A stretch of DNA of 64,000 bases, from positions 248,001 to 312,000 of the forward strand of contig OZ244043.1 of the NCBI GenBank assembly GCA_965215215.1. Direction: 5' to 3'. This DNA comes from CALDTK01 sp965215215 (lineage in GTDB: Bacteria > Bacteroidota > Bacteroidia > Chitinophagales > Saprospiraceae). Below, piece after piece: positions 32,695 to 41,412 of this stretch (position 1 is its first letter; every line of letters begins with the position of its first letter). Position numbers and translations under genes: made by a program. The notes below the pieces were generated by a model that was not told the origin of the DNA, made no database searches, and worked only from the letters and a program-made list of their open reading frames with translations.

Positions 32695-35361
32695 TTACTT
32701 CTCGACTGCCGGCTTTCGAGCGCTGGGGGATTGTTTGGCCGCCGGTTTCTTCGCCGCTGTCTTCTTCGCGGTTGTCTTCTTCGCGGCCGGCTTCTTTGCG
32801 ACTGGCTTCTTCTTGGCCGGGGTCTTCTTTTTGAAGGCGGTCGGGATCTCCTCTACGATAAACTCTTTAACCTCCTCCAACGTGAGCGCTTTGGCCTCCT
32901 CGGCGGTCCACTTGTCGCCGTTCTCCCGACGCGGAAGCTTTACGAACTTCTTCTTGAACTTAATCGTCGGCCCCCAGCGACCGTTCTGGACGCTCACCTC
33001 TTCGTCGGGCCAGTTGTTGATGTAACGGTTGGCCTCTTTTTGCGCCTTGACTTCGATGAGTTCGAACATCTCATCCTGCGTGAGGGTCTCGATGTTCATT
33101 CGGGCGGGCACGTTCACGAACAGGCCGTTCCACTTCAGGAACGGACCGAAACGTCCCTTGCCTTTGGTCACCCCGTGCCCCTTGTACGTAGCCACCGGCG
33201 CGTCGGCGAGTTTCTTCTCTTCGATGAGCTCGATCGCCCGTTCGGAGCTGAGCTCCAACGGATCTTCCCCTTTCGGTAGATTGACGAACGCGTCGCCCCA
33301 CTTCACGTAAGGTCCGTAACGCCCGATGTTGGCCACGACGGGCTTGTCTTCGTAATCGCCGAGATCGCGGGGGAGCTTGAAGAGTTCGAGCGCGTCCTCG
33401 AAGGTGATGTCCTCCATGCTCTGCCCGCGGCGCAGGTTACCGTAGACCGGCTTTTCGCCGGCCTCGAGCTCTTCCGGGGTACCGATTTGGGCGACCGGTC
33501 CGTAGCGGCCCATACGGACCAGCACCGTCCGCCCGGTTTGGGGGTCGGTACCGAGCTGGCGCTCCCCGCTCGCGCGTTCGGCGGATTCGATCGTGTCGGT
33601 GACGCGCGTCTTGAACGGACCGTAAAAATCGGCGAGTACCGTTTCCAAACCGACGCCGCCCTGGGCGATGTCGTCGAACTGGGTCTCGATATCGGCCGTG
33701 AAGCCGTAGTTCATGATCTGGTCGAAGTGCTCGGCGAGGAAGTCGACGACGAGCATCCCGAGATCGGTAGGAACGAGCTGATTGGAGATGCCGCCGACCT
33801 TACGCTCGAAGGGCTGCTCCTCCAACTTATCGTCCGGCAGGAGCACGAACTTCTGAAACGTACGGTCGGTACCCTCCTGCTTCTCCTTCACCACGTAGCC
33901 GCGCGCCGGGTCCATGATGCGCGAGATGGTCGGGGCGTAGGTGGAGGGGCGTCCGATGCCCAGGCTCTCGAGATCCTTGACGAGCGAGGCCTCGGTGTAG
34001 CGCCCCTTCGGCGAACGGGTAAGGTTCTCCTCGGCGACGAACTCCTTGAGGTCGAGCTTCTGCCCCACCCGAATCGGGGGGAGCAGGCCCTTGGTCGTCT
34101 CGTCCTCCGCCTCGTCGTCGTCGTCGTCGCGACCCTCCTGGTACACCCGCAGGAAACCGTCGAACGTGATAACCTCCCCGGAGGCCTGCAGCTGCTCCCC
34201 GGGTTGGGTCGAGATGCCGATCGTGGCCGTGGTGCGTTCCGTTTTGGCGTCGGCCATCTGGCTGGCGATAGCCCGCCGCCAGATGAGCTCGTAGAGGCGC
34301 ATCTGGTCACGTTCGAGACTGGGGAGGGTATGCGCGTCGAAGTTGGTCGGCCGGATGGCCTCGTGGGCTTCCTGGGCGTCCTTGCTCTTCGACTTGAAGA
34401 CCCGGGGTTCGAAGTACGGCTTGCCGTAGGCCGAGAGGATCTCGTCCTGCGCCGCCTGCGTCGCTTCCCTGCCGAGGTTGACCGAGTCGGTCCGCATGTA
34501 CGTGATGTGCCCCGCTTCGTAGAGGCGTTGCGCGGTCTGCATGGTCCGCTTGGGCGTCATGGAGAGCTTGCGACTTGCCTCCTGCTGCAGGGTGGACGTC
34601 GTGAAGGGAGCGGCCGGCTTTTTGGTACCCGGTTTCTTGACGATGTCCTGGATCGAGTAGATCGCCCCGCGGCAGGCTTCGAGGAAGCTGCGCGCGTCGC
34701 CCTCGGTGGGCAGGTTGTCCTTGCGCGTACCCCGCATTACCGCACTCCCGCCCTGCTCGGTAGCCAGGTCGAAGTCGGCGAACAGCCGGAAGTAGGGCTT
34801 CGGTTCGAACTCGCGGATGAGTCGCTCGCGCTCCACGACGAGCTTGACGGCGACGGACTGGACCCGACCGGCGGAGAGGCCGCCCTTGACCTTCTTCCAC
34901 AGCACCCCACTCAAATCGTAACCGACCAAGCGATCGAGGATCCGGCGGGCCTGCTGGGCGTTGACCAAATCGAGGTCGACCGTGCGCGGTTGGGTGACGG
35001 CCCGCTGGATGGCGGCCTTCGTGATCTCCCGAAAGACGATCCGCTTGGTCGACCCGGGATCGAGCCCGAGTACCTCGCAGAGGTGCCAGCTGATGGCTTC
35101 CCCCTCGCGGTCTTCGTCCGTCGCGAGCCAGACCTCGTCCGCGCCCTTCATCGCCGTTTTCAGCTCGGCGACCGTTCGCTTGGAGTCCGGACTCACCTCG
35201 TACTTCGCCTTGAAGCCGTTGGGCACGTCGATCGAATCCTCGCGCTTCGGTAGGTCGCGAATGTGGCCTCGGCTCGATTTGACGATAAAATCTTTCCCGA
35301 GGTATTTCTGGATGGTCGAGGCTTTGGCGGGGGACTCGACGATGAGGAGATTTTTCGGCAT
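32695..35361 (-). CDS. topA: DNA topoisomerase I (type IA)
   Basis: 888 residues. It relaxes negative supercoils. The TOPRIM domain opens with LLIVESPAKASTIQKYLG and has the acidic TDEDREGEAISWH (81-93). The catalytic Tyr288 lies in HITYMRTDSVNLG. The C-terminal part lacks Cys4 zinc ribbons and instead has several toprim-associated repeats (GRYGPYVKWGD, KGRFGPFLKWNG, GRWGPTIKFKKKF). It ends in a Lys/Ala/Pro-rich basic tail (about 845-888), a low-complexity histone-H1-like extension likely to bind DNA. It starts at ATG 35359-35361. Confidence 0.96.
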   Translation of the reverse strand: MPKNLLIVESPAKASTIQKYLGKDFIVKSSRGHIRDLPKREDSIDVPNGFKAKYEVSPDSKRTVAELKTAMKGADEVWLATDEDREGEAISWHLCEVLGLDPGSTKRIVFREITKAAIQRAVTQPRTVDLDLVNAQQARRILDRLVGYDLSGVLWKKVKGGLSAGRVQSVAVKLVVERERLIREFEPKPYFRLFADFDLATEQGGSAVMRGTRKDNLPTEGDARSFLEACRGAIYSIQDIVKKPGTKKPAAPFTTSTLQQEASRKLSMTPKRTMQTAQRLYEAGHITYMRTDSVNLGREATQAAQDEILSAYGKPYFEPRVFKSKSKDAQEAHEAIRPTNFDAHTLPSLERDQMRLYELIWRRAIASQMADAKTERTTATIGISTQPGEQLQASGEVITFDGFLRVYQEGRDDDDDEAEDETTKGLLPPIRVGQKLDLKEFVAEENLTRSPKGRYTEASLVKDLESLGIGRPSTYAPTISRIMDPARGYVVKEKQEGTDRTFQKFVLLPDDKLEEQPFERKVGGISNQLVPTDLGMLVVDFLAEHFDQIMNYGFTADIETQFDDIAQGGVGLETVLADFYGPFKTRVTDTIESAERASGERQLGTDPQTGRTVLVRMGRYGPVAQIGTPEELEAGEKPVYGNLRRGQSMEDITFEDALELFKLPRDLGDYEDKPVVANIGRYGPYVKWGDAFVNLPKGEDPLELSSERAIELIEEKKLADAPVATYKGHGVTKGKGRFGPFLKWNGLFVNVPARMNIETLTQDEMFELIEVKAQKEANRYINNWPDEEVSVQNGRWGPTIKFKKKFVKLPRRENGDKWTAEEAKALTLEEVKEFIVEEIPTAFKKKTPAKKKPVAKKPAAKKTTAKKTAAKKPAAKQSPSARKPAVEK

Positions 35362-35441
35362 AGGGCTAGACGGGCTGACGCGGACTGTTTTACGGAAGTA
35401 CTGACCGGTGGAAGGACGGCGAAACTACTTATCCAAACCCG

Positions 35442-35978
35442 CTAGTCTCGGCGGAGGCTGTCCCCGGCGGGGCGTTCCAACGTTCGGGTAGTGGTTTCGG
35501 AGACGGTAGAGTTGGCGAGTTTCAGCGAATCCGAGGCGGCTCGTTTCGCTTTGTAGGCGCTCGCAAGTCCCGCGACGTCAAGGTCTTGTCCGTTGAGGTG
35601 ACGGTGGTAAGCGCGCATCATGAACTCGATCTGGCCATCGGGCCGATCCACGCCGAGATTTCGCAAATAGGCCGAAAACCGCGAACCGTCGTAAAATCCC
35701 CAGTTGATGGCCATCCAGCGGCCGAAGCTGAAGTAGAGTTGGTGGACGACCTCCTCTTCGCTCGCCCCCGCGTAGGCCTTCCGGCTCGAGGCGCTCGTGA
35801 GCCCTTCGAGGGCCTCGAGGGCGTCGGGCAGGTCTTTGGGGATGTAGCGGCCCTCGAGGTTTTGTTGCCGACTCCGGCGTTCGAAGGTCTCCCGGGCGCT
35901 ACCGCGCTCGGCCTGGGCCTGTACGCGTAGGCAAGTACACGTCGACAAGACGAGGAGGGCGGGGACGAGAAGACGCAT
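35442..35978 (-). CDS. Secreted DUF6794-like protein
   Basis: 178 residues with a signal sequence ending near RVQAQ. The segment YIPKDLPDALEALEGL, then FSFGRWMAINWGFYDGSRFSAYLRNLGVDRPDGQIEFMMRAYHRHL, matches my memory of DUF6794, a small family of unknown function common in Bacteroidota. The tail is polar. It lies upstream of topA on the same strand with an 80-bp gap, so linkage is uncertain. Confidence 0.6.
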   Translation of the reverse strand: MRLLVPALLVLSTCTCLRVQAQAERGSARETFERRSRQQNLEGRYIPKDLPDALEALEGLTSASSRKAYAGASEEEVVHQLYFSFGRWMAINWGFYDGSRFSAYLRNLGVDRPDGQIEFMMRAYHRHLNGQDLDVAGLASAYKAKRAASDSLKLANSTVSETTTRTLERPAGDSLRRD

Positions 35979-36051
35979 AGCGATCTCAACGCGCCAAAGC
36001 GCGGAGTAGGTACAGGGGCCCGGCAGCGGGAGAACCGTGCGGGCCGGTCAT

Positions 36052-37124
36052 TCAGTAACGCACTACCGTGGCCCCCCAGGTGAACCCACTCCCGAACGCG
36101 GCGAACACCACGAGTTGCCCGCGCTCGAGCTTACCCGCGGCCACGGCTTCGCTGAAGGCGAGCGGGATACTGGTGGCGGTGGTGTTGCCGTAACGTTGGA
36201 TGTTGTTGAAAAGTCGATCGTCGCTGAGGCCGAGGTTGCGCTGCACGAGCTGGGCGATGCGCAAATTGGCCTGGTGCAGGATGAGCAGATCGATATCCTC
36301 CACGCGCATCCCGGCGGCCGCGAGCGTTTCGTGGATGACTTCGGGAAGCTTCCGCACGGCCAACTTAAAGACGAACTGCCCCTCCATCACGGGGTAATAG
36401 TGTCCGTCCTCGACGATTTTTTCGGTAAGGAAAATCCCCCCGTAGGTGTCCGGCTCGGCGAAGCCCCAGTCGCGGTGATCCCCCCGTTCGGCGAGGTGCT
36501 TGCCCCCGTGCGAACCCGGGGAGAGCATCGCCAACTTCTCGGCGTAGGTACCGTCGGAGTGGAGTCGGTCGGCGAGGATACGCGAGCCACCCTCCTCCTT
36601 GGTGGGCTGGAGCACGACCGCGGCCGCGCCGTCGCCGAAGAGTACGGTTACCCCCCTACCCCGGGTGGTGAAGTCGAGGCCCATCGAGTGCATCTCCGAG
36701 CAGACGACCAGCACGTTGCGGTAGGAGCCGCTGCGGATGAATTTATCGGCCACACTGAGGGAGTACACGAAGCCCGAGCACTGATTGCGGACGTCGAGGG
36801 CCCCACACTCGCCGTCGGTGATACCGAGCTCGCGCTGCACGAGTACCCCGCAACCCGGGAAGTAGTAGTCCGGGAGAGTGTAGCGAAGATGATGAAGTCG
36901 ATATCCGACGCGTGTACCCCGGCGTCCCCGAGCGCGGCCCGCGCGGCCTCCGCCCCCATGGTGGCGGTGGTGTCGACCCCCTTGAGGCCGTAGCGGCGCT
37001 CCTCCACCCCCGTGCGCTCCTTGATCCAGGCGTCGGAGGTGTCCATGACCTCGGCCAGATCGTCGTTCGTCGTGATCTGCTCGGGGAGGTAGTGGCCTAG
37101 ACCAGCGATTCTTGTGTAAAGCAT
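36052..37124 (-). pseudogene. fabH: 3-oxoacyl-ACP synthase III (FabH), one-base frameshift
   Basis: The gene begins at ATG 37122-37124 (MLYTRIAGLGHYLPEQ) and reads as FabH to FIIFATLS. The frame then breaks near 36872-36874, and the remaining protein continues in another frame from PDYYFPGCGVLVQ to the stop at 36052. A missing G in the plus-strand run at 36872-36874 (CCGGGAG, expected CCGGGGAG) restores one full-length frame of about 357 residues. The catalytic Cys (NQCSGFVY), His (LILHQANLRI) and Asn (RYGNTTATSIP) are all intact. FabH starts fatty acid synthesis from acyl-CoA and malonyl-ACP. This is either a sequencing indel or a recent disruption. Confidence 0.88.
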
Positions 37125-37440
37125 TGTTAGGATGGGCTTGGGCGGGCTGAAAGTAGAGGCGACCCGCAAGCCGCCCGGTACTAGCGAATATTCGCGAACG
37201 CCGCCCGGGAACCGACCGACCGCCGTCGGCGAGGGAGACTTCGAGCGAGTAGGTGTAACCCCCGGTCGATTGGATCGTCGCTTTCATCGAGGCCGCTCGG
37301 TCGGCGTGCAACCCCCCGGAGAGAGTCGCAATCCCTCGATAGGTAAAAGCAGTCGAACGCGACTGCGCCCCGCCGTCGGGTATTCGCGGCCGTTCGTCGA
37401 TAGGTACGCTGTGCTTTAGACCTACCAAACTATCATAGCG
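37125..37440. other. Non-coding stretch between fabH and the outer-membrane receptor
   Basis: No gene is convincing here. A minus-strand open frame runs through it and into the fabH region, but in the shadow frame of fabH's N-terminal part, and it shows no recognisable protein. A TACTTTCA element (minus strand, about 37158-37151) may be part of a fabH promoter. Confidence 0.35.
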
Positions 37441-37462
37441 GTGTACTAGCACACTAGTACAC
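37441..37462. promoter_or_regulatory. 9-bp perfect inverted repeat upstream of the receptor gene
   Basis: GTGTACTAG (37441-37449) and CTAGTACAC (37454-37462) are exact reverse complements separated by caca. The element is centred 44 bp before the ATG of the outer-membrane receptor at 37496. It looks like a dimeric regulator's operator. Confidence 0.5.
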
Positions 37463-37495
37463 ATTCATCATTTCACCTCACTCCAAAATCCAATC

Positions 37496-39985
37496 ATGCG
37501 CAACGCTCTACTCCTAGCCCTTACCGTCGTTCTCTCGCTCTTCGCCTGCTCGCCCCTCCTCGCGCAGCGAGACGGCGGCGCCACCGTCGAGGGAATCCTG
37601 CTGGAGGAAGGCGGCGAGCCGGTCGCCTTCGCGAACGTGGTGCTCCAAGCTGCGACGGACAGCAGCATACTCAAGGTGGAAGTCTCGGATGCGGAGGGGC
37701 ACTTCCTCCTCTCGGTCGCCGAAGGCGGCCGGTACCTCCTCACCGTTAAGTACCTCGGTCTGCCCGATTTGGTGGTCGAGCCGTTCGACCTCGGTTTTGG
37801 CGAAAGCCACCAACTGGGAACGCTGAGCATGGCCGCGCGATCGCTCGAGCTCGCCGAGGCTACGGTTACCGCGCAACGGACGATCGTGGAGATCAAATCC
37901 GACCGTACGGTCTTCAACGTCGACGGTACGATCAACGCGACCGGCGGGGACGCGATGTCGCTGTTGCGCAAGGCGCCCGGCGTGGTGGTCGACAACAACG
38001 ACAACCTCATCGTGATGGGCCGCACGGGCGTGCTCGTGTACATCGACGGGAAGCGCAGTCCGCTGTCCGGGAGCGCGCTAACGGCCTACCTACAGAGCCT
38101 CGCGGCCGAACAGATCGACCGGATCGACATCATCACCAACCCGGGCGCGAAGTACGAGGCCGAAGGGAACGCGGGCATCGTGGACATTCACCTCAAGAAG
38201 AACGAGAGCTACGGTTCGAGCGGCTCGGTGAGCGCTACCGCCAGCCAGGGCAAGCGCTTCAGGAGTAACGTGAGCGGTACGGTGAATCACCGTGGGGGGA
38301 AGTTTAACACCTTCGCTACGGGCGGGGTGTACCAGGGCGCGAATCGCAACACCAACTTTTTCGAGCGTACTCAGAAGGGGATATTCATCGATGAGACCGT
38401 AGACGGAGATTACGAGTGGAGGGGCGGTAACCTCAAGCTCGGCACCGACTACCAGCTCAACGACCGCCACGCCGTCGGCATCCAAGTTAATACCAACTAC
38501 AACGACAATGGCGGCACCTCTACCAGCGAGGTAGATTTCAGCCGTCAATCCTGGGAGGCGACGCCGGATTCGATTCTGGAGAGTAGGTCCATCAACGATG
38601 GCGACCAGCTCAACTACAGCGGTAACCTCAACTACCGCTTCGACGACAGCGCGGGCAAAACGCTGAACTTCGACCTCGACTACGGTGCATTCCGCAACGA
38701 CGGCACGGAGCAACTGCCCAACACGTACTACGACGCCGCGCGAACTCGGATCCTCTCCCAGGTAAACTTCACGTTTGCTACACCCAGTAACATCGATATC
38801 TATACAGCCACGCTCGACTACGAGCAACCTTTTTTGGAGGGTAAACTTGGCCTGGGCGGCAAGGTGACGAAGGTGGTAAGCGATAACACCTTCGAGGTGA
38901 GTCAGATGAACGCGGAGAACGTAGCCGTTCTGGATCGGAGACGCTCCAACCGCTTCAAGTACGACGAGCAGGTCGAGGCGGCCTACGTTAATTTCAACCG
39001 CGACTTCGGTCCCGAGAGCCCCGCCGGGCAGGGCAAGACGTACAGCCTCACCGCCGGTCTGCGCACGGAGCACACCCGGGCGATCGGTGAGCTTACCGAG
39101 TACGAAAACGACGTGACCACCGAACCCGTCGACCGCGACTACTTCAACTTCTTCCCGAATGTGGGTCTGACCTACGCCGTGTCCGCTCAAAACCAACTCG
39201 CCCTGAGCTACGGGCGCCGCATCAACCGGCCCGACTACGAGAGCCTCAATCCGTTTCTCAGCTTCGCGAGCTTGGTCACCTTCGAGCAGGGTAATCCGCT
39301 CCTCCAACCGGAGATCGTCAACAACCTGGAGCTCGCCCACACCTTCGCCTCTCGCTACACCACCAAACTGAGCTACTCGCAGACCGAGGCCCAGATCACG
39401 CAATTGGTCCGTCCGAGCAGCGACGACGAACGCGCGACCTACATCGGCTACGACAACCTCGGTCAGCAAAGCGTGTACGCGCTCAACGTGAGCATTCCGG
39501 CGCAGGTGAGCGAGTGGTGGGAGGTATACTTCACGGCCACCGGAACCCACACGCACAACGAGGCGAGCTACGCCGACGGGTCGGCCGTCGATCTTAAGGC
39601 GTGGAACTACAACGTGTACGCCCAAAACACCTTCAGCCTACCGGCCGACATCAAGTTCGAAGTGAGCGGCTGGTTTAGCGGCCCCGGCATATGGGCCGGA
39701 ACCTTCGAAACCAAGCCCATGGGCTCCCTCAACGCCGGCCTGCAGAAAACCTTCCTCAACGACAAGCTCAAGCTGCGTGCCGCGGTCGACGACATCTTAT
39801 TCACCAACGGTTGGCGCGCCACGAGCGATTTCGCCGGCCAATTTTTCGACGGCGGCGGCAACTGGGACTCACGCCGCGCGAGCCTCTCGCTCACCTACAA
39901 CTTCGGCAACGAGAAGGTGAAGGTCGACCGACGCGAGACCGGACTCGATGAGGCCGCGCAGCGCGTGGGCGGCGGCGACAACTAG
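37496..39985 (+). CDS. Outer-membrane beta-barrel receptor (TonB-receptor-like, OMP_b-brl_3)
   Basis: 829 residues. A signal peptide (to LLAQ, about 24) is followed by a carboxypeptidase-regulatory-like domain (about 28-110, GATVEGILLEEGGEPVAFANVVL). A TonB plug-like domain comes next (about 125-235, with SLLRKAPGVVVDNNDNLIVMGRTGVLVYIDGK). The remainder is a long barrel of alternating strands (LTAGLRTEHTRA, LALSYGRRINRPDYESLNPF) of the outer membrane protein beta-barrel family. It probably imports or binds an unknown ligand. It starts at ATG 37496, 33 bp after the inverted repeat. Its stop overlaps the convergent ornithine aminotransferase by 4 bp. Confidence 0.9.
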   Translation: MRNALLLALTVVLSLFACSPLLAQRDGGATVEGILLEEGGEPVAFANVVLQAATDSSILKVEVSDAEGHFLLSVAEGGRYLLTVKYLGLPDLVVEPFDLGFGESHQLGTLSMAARSLELAEATVTAQRTIVEIKSDRTVFNVDGTINATGGDAMSLLRKAPGVVVDNNDNLIVMGRTGVLVYIDGKRSPLSGSALTAYLQSLAAEQIDRIDIITNPGAKYEAEGNAGIVDIHLKKNESYGSSGSVSATASQGKRFRSNVSGTVNHRGGKFNTFATGGVYQGANRNTNFFERTQKGIFIDETVDGDYEWRGGNLKLGTDYQLNDRHAVGIQVNTNYNDNGGTSTSEVDFSRQSWEATPDSILESRSINDGDQLNYSGNLNYRFDDSAGKTLNFDLDYGAFRNDGTEQLPNTYYDAARTRILSQVNFTFATPSNIDIYTATLDYEQPFLEGKLGLGGKVTKVVSDNTFEVSQMNAENVAVLDRRRSNRFKYDEQVEAAYVNFNRDFGPESPAGQGKTYSLTAGLRTEHTRAIGELTEYENDVTTEPVDRDYFNFFPNVGLTYAVSAQNQLALSYGRRINRPDYESLNPFLSFASLVTFEQGNPLLQPEIVNNLELAHTFASRYTTKLSYSQTEAQITQLVRPSSDDERATYIGYDNLGQQSVYALNVSIPAQVSEWWEVYFTATGTHTHNEASYADGSAVDLKAWNYNVYAQNTFSLPADIKFEVSGWFSGPGIWAGTFETKPMGSLNAGLQKTFLNDKLKLRAAVDDILFTNGWRATSDFAGQFFDGGGNWDSRRASLSLTYNFGNEKVKVDRRETGLDEAAQRVGGGDN

Positions 39986-41250
39986 CGCCGAAAGTCTCGC
40001 ACCACGGTCGCGATCATCGCGCAGGCCTCACCCAACTCCGCTTCGCTGATCACGAGCGGCGGTGCGAAGCGAATGATGTTGCCGTGCGTCGGTTTCGCCA
40101 GCAGTCCCGCTTCCGCTAAATCGAGACAGAGGCGCCAGGCCGTATCGCTCTCCGGCGAGTCGTCGACCACGAGTGCGTTCAGAAGTCCCTTGCCGCGTAC
40201 CAACCGCAGCAGGGGGCTTTCGTCGACGAGGGCCTGCATCCGGGCACGGAATCGCTCGCCGAGCCGCCGGGCGCGCAACATCAATCGTTCGTCTTCCACC
40301 ACCCCGAGCGCGGCTATCGCCACGGCGCAAGCCACCGGGTTGCCTCCGTACGTGCTCCCGTGCTGCCCGGGCTCGATCACCCCCATCACCGCGTCGTCGG
40401 CCAGCACGGCGCTCACGGGGTACATTCCCCCGCTGAGCGCTTTGCCCAGGATCAGGATGTCCGGACGCGTGTACGTCGCCGCCTGCCGCTCGCAACGCCG
40501 CTCGCAGGAGCAGTCGCCGCACACGCGCAGCATCGCGCCGGTCCGGGCGATCCCCGTTTGGATCTCATCGGCGATGAAGAGCGCGTCGTGATCCCGGCAG
40601 AGCCGCGCGGCGCGGGGGATGAAGTCGTCGTCGGGTACGAACACACCGGCCTCGCCCTGGATGGGCTCCACCAGCAGCCCGGCGACGTGCTCCGTTTTGG
40701 CGAAAGCCTCCCCGAGCGCCGCGAGGTCGTTGTAGGGAACGGTGACAAATCCCGGGGTGTACGGACCGAAGTTGCCGCGCGCGTCCGGATCCTCCGAGAA
40801 GGAGATGATGGTGATGGTGCGGCCGTGAAAATTTTGGCCGCAGACGATGATCTTTGCTTCGTTCGCGGGGATCCCGCCCCGTTCGTAACCCCACTTGCGA
40901 CAGATCTTTATAGCCGTCTCGACCGCCTCGGCCCCCGAATTCATCGGGAGCACCTTATCGAAGCCGAAAAACTCGGTCACGTACTGCTCGTAAGGTCCGA
41001 GCCGGTCGTTGTGAAAGGCGCGCGAAGTGAGCGCCAACTTCCCGGACTGCTCGGCCATAGCGGCCACCAGCTTCGGGTGGCAGTGCCCTTGGTTAACGGC
41101 CGAGTACGCGCTGAGAAAATCGTAGTACTCCCGTCCTTCTACGTCCCAAACCTTCGCGCCCAGCCCCCTACTCAGCACCACCGGAAGCGGATGGTAATTG
41201 TGCGCACCGTAGCGCTCCTCCTGAGCGATGAAAGCTTGGCTTTTGGACAT
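39982..41250 (-). CDS. rocD: Ornithine--oxo-acid transaminase
   Basis: 422 residues, class III PLP aminotransferase. It converts ornithine to glutamate semialdehyde, which cyclises to pyrroline-5-carboxylate, the substrate of ProC (14378). AHNYHPLPVVLSRGLG at the N-terminus and SAYSAVNQGHCHP are ornithine aminotransferase marks. The PLP lysine is Lys270 in ILILGKALSGG. An unusual cysteine cluster, CGDCSCERRC (Cys244, 247, 249, 253), is inserted before it; I recall similar inserts in other Bacteroidota members. The start is ATG 41248-41250, right after an exact TAACTTTG promoter element. Confidence 0.92.
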   Translation of the reverse strand: MSKSQAFIAQEERYGAHNYHPLPVVLSRGLGAKVWDVEGREYYDFLSAYSAVNQGHCHPKLVAAMAEQSGKLALTSRAFHNDRLGPYEQYVTEFFGFDKVLPMNSGAEAVETAIKICRKWGYERGGIPANEAKIIVCGQNFHGRTITIISFSEDPDARGNFGPYTPGFVTVPYNDLAALGEAFAKTEHVAGLLVEPIQGEAGVFVPDDDFIPRAARLCRDHDALFIADEIQTGIARTGAMLRVCGDCSCERRCERQAATYTRPDILILGKALSGGMYPVSAVLADDAVMGVIEPGQHGSTYGGNPVACAVAIAALGVVEDERLMLRARRLGERFRARMQALVDESPLLRLVRGKGLLNALVVDDSPESDTAWRLCLDLAEAGLLAKPTHGNIIRFAPPLVISEAELGEACAMIATVVRDFRR

Positions 41251-41254
41251 GTCG

Positions 41255-41262
41255 CAAAGTTA
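41255..41262 (-). promoter_or_regulatory. rocD promoter -7 element
   Basis: TAACTTTG on the minus strand matches TAnnTTTG exactly and ends only 5 bp before the rocD ATG, so transcription would start at or within the start codon (leaderless or nearly so). No good -33 element is visible at the usual distance. Confidence 0.45.
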
Positions 41263-41412
41263 ACGGGTCGGGCAAGCTTCGCGTGGCGTCGTTTTCGGCG
41301 CATCGGGTACGCGAGCGGTTGCCGGCCGCCACGAGCGAGCTGCCGTCGACAAACACGCCGGGCTAAACCCGGTACACCGCCCGTCCGTAGCTTAGCGTTC
41401 GTCCCTCATACT

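Noticed and set aside
37125..37464. Upstream extension of the fabH C-terminal frame
   Set aside because: Its protein is not FabH-like. The true N-terminus lies in another frame starting at 37124, joined by the frameshift.
40360..41412. Long upstream extension of the haloperoxidase frame
   Set aside because: It is the antisense of ornithine aminotransferase; the signal peptide starts at 41413.
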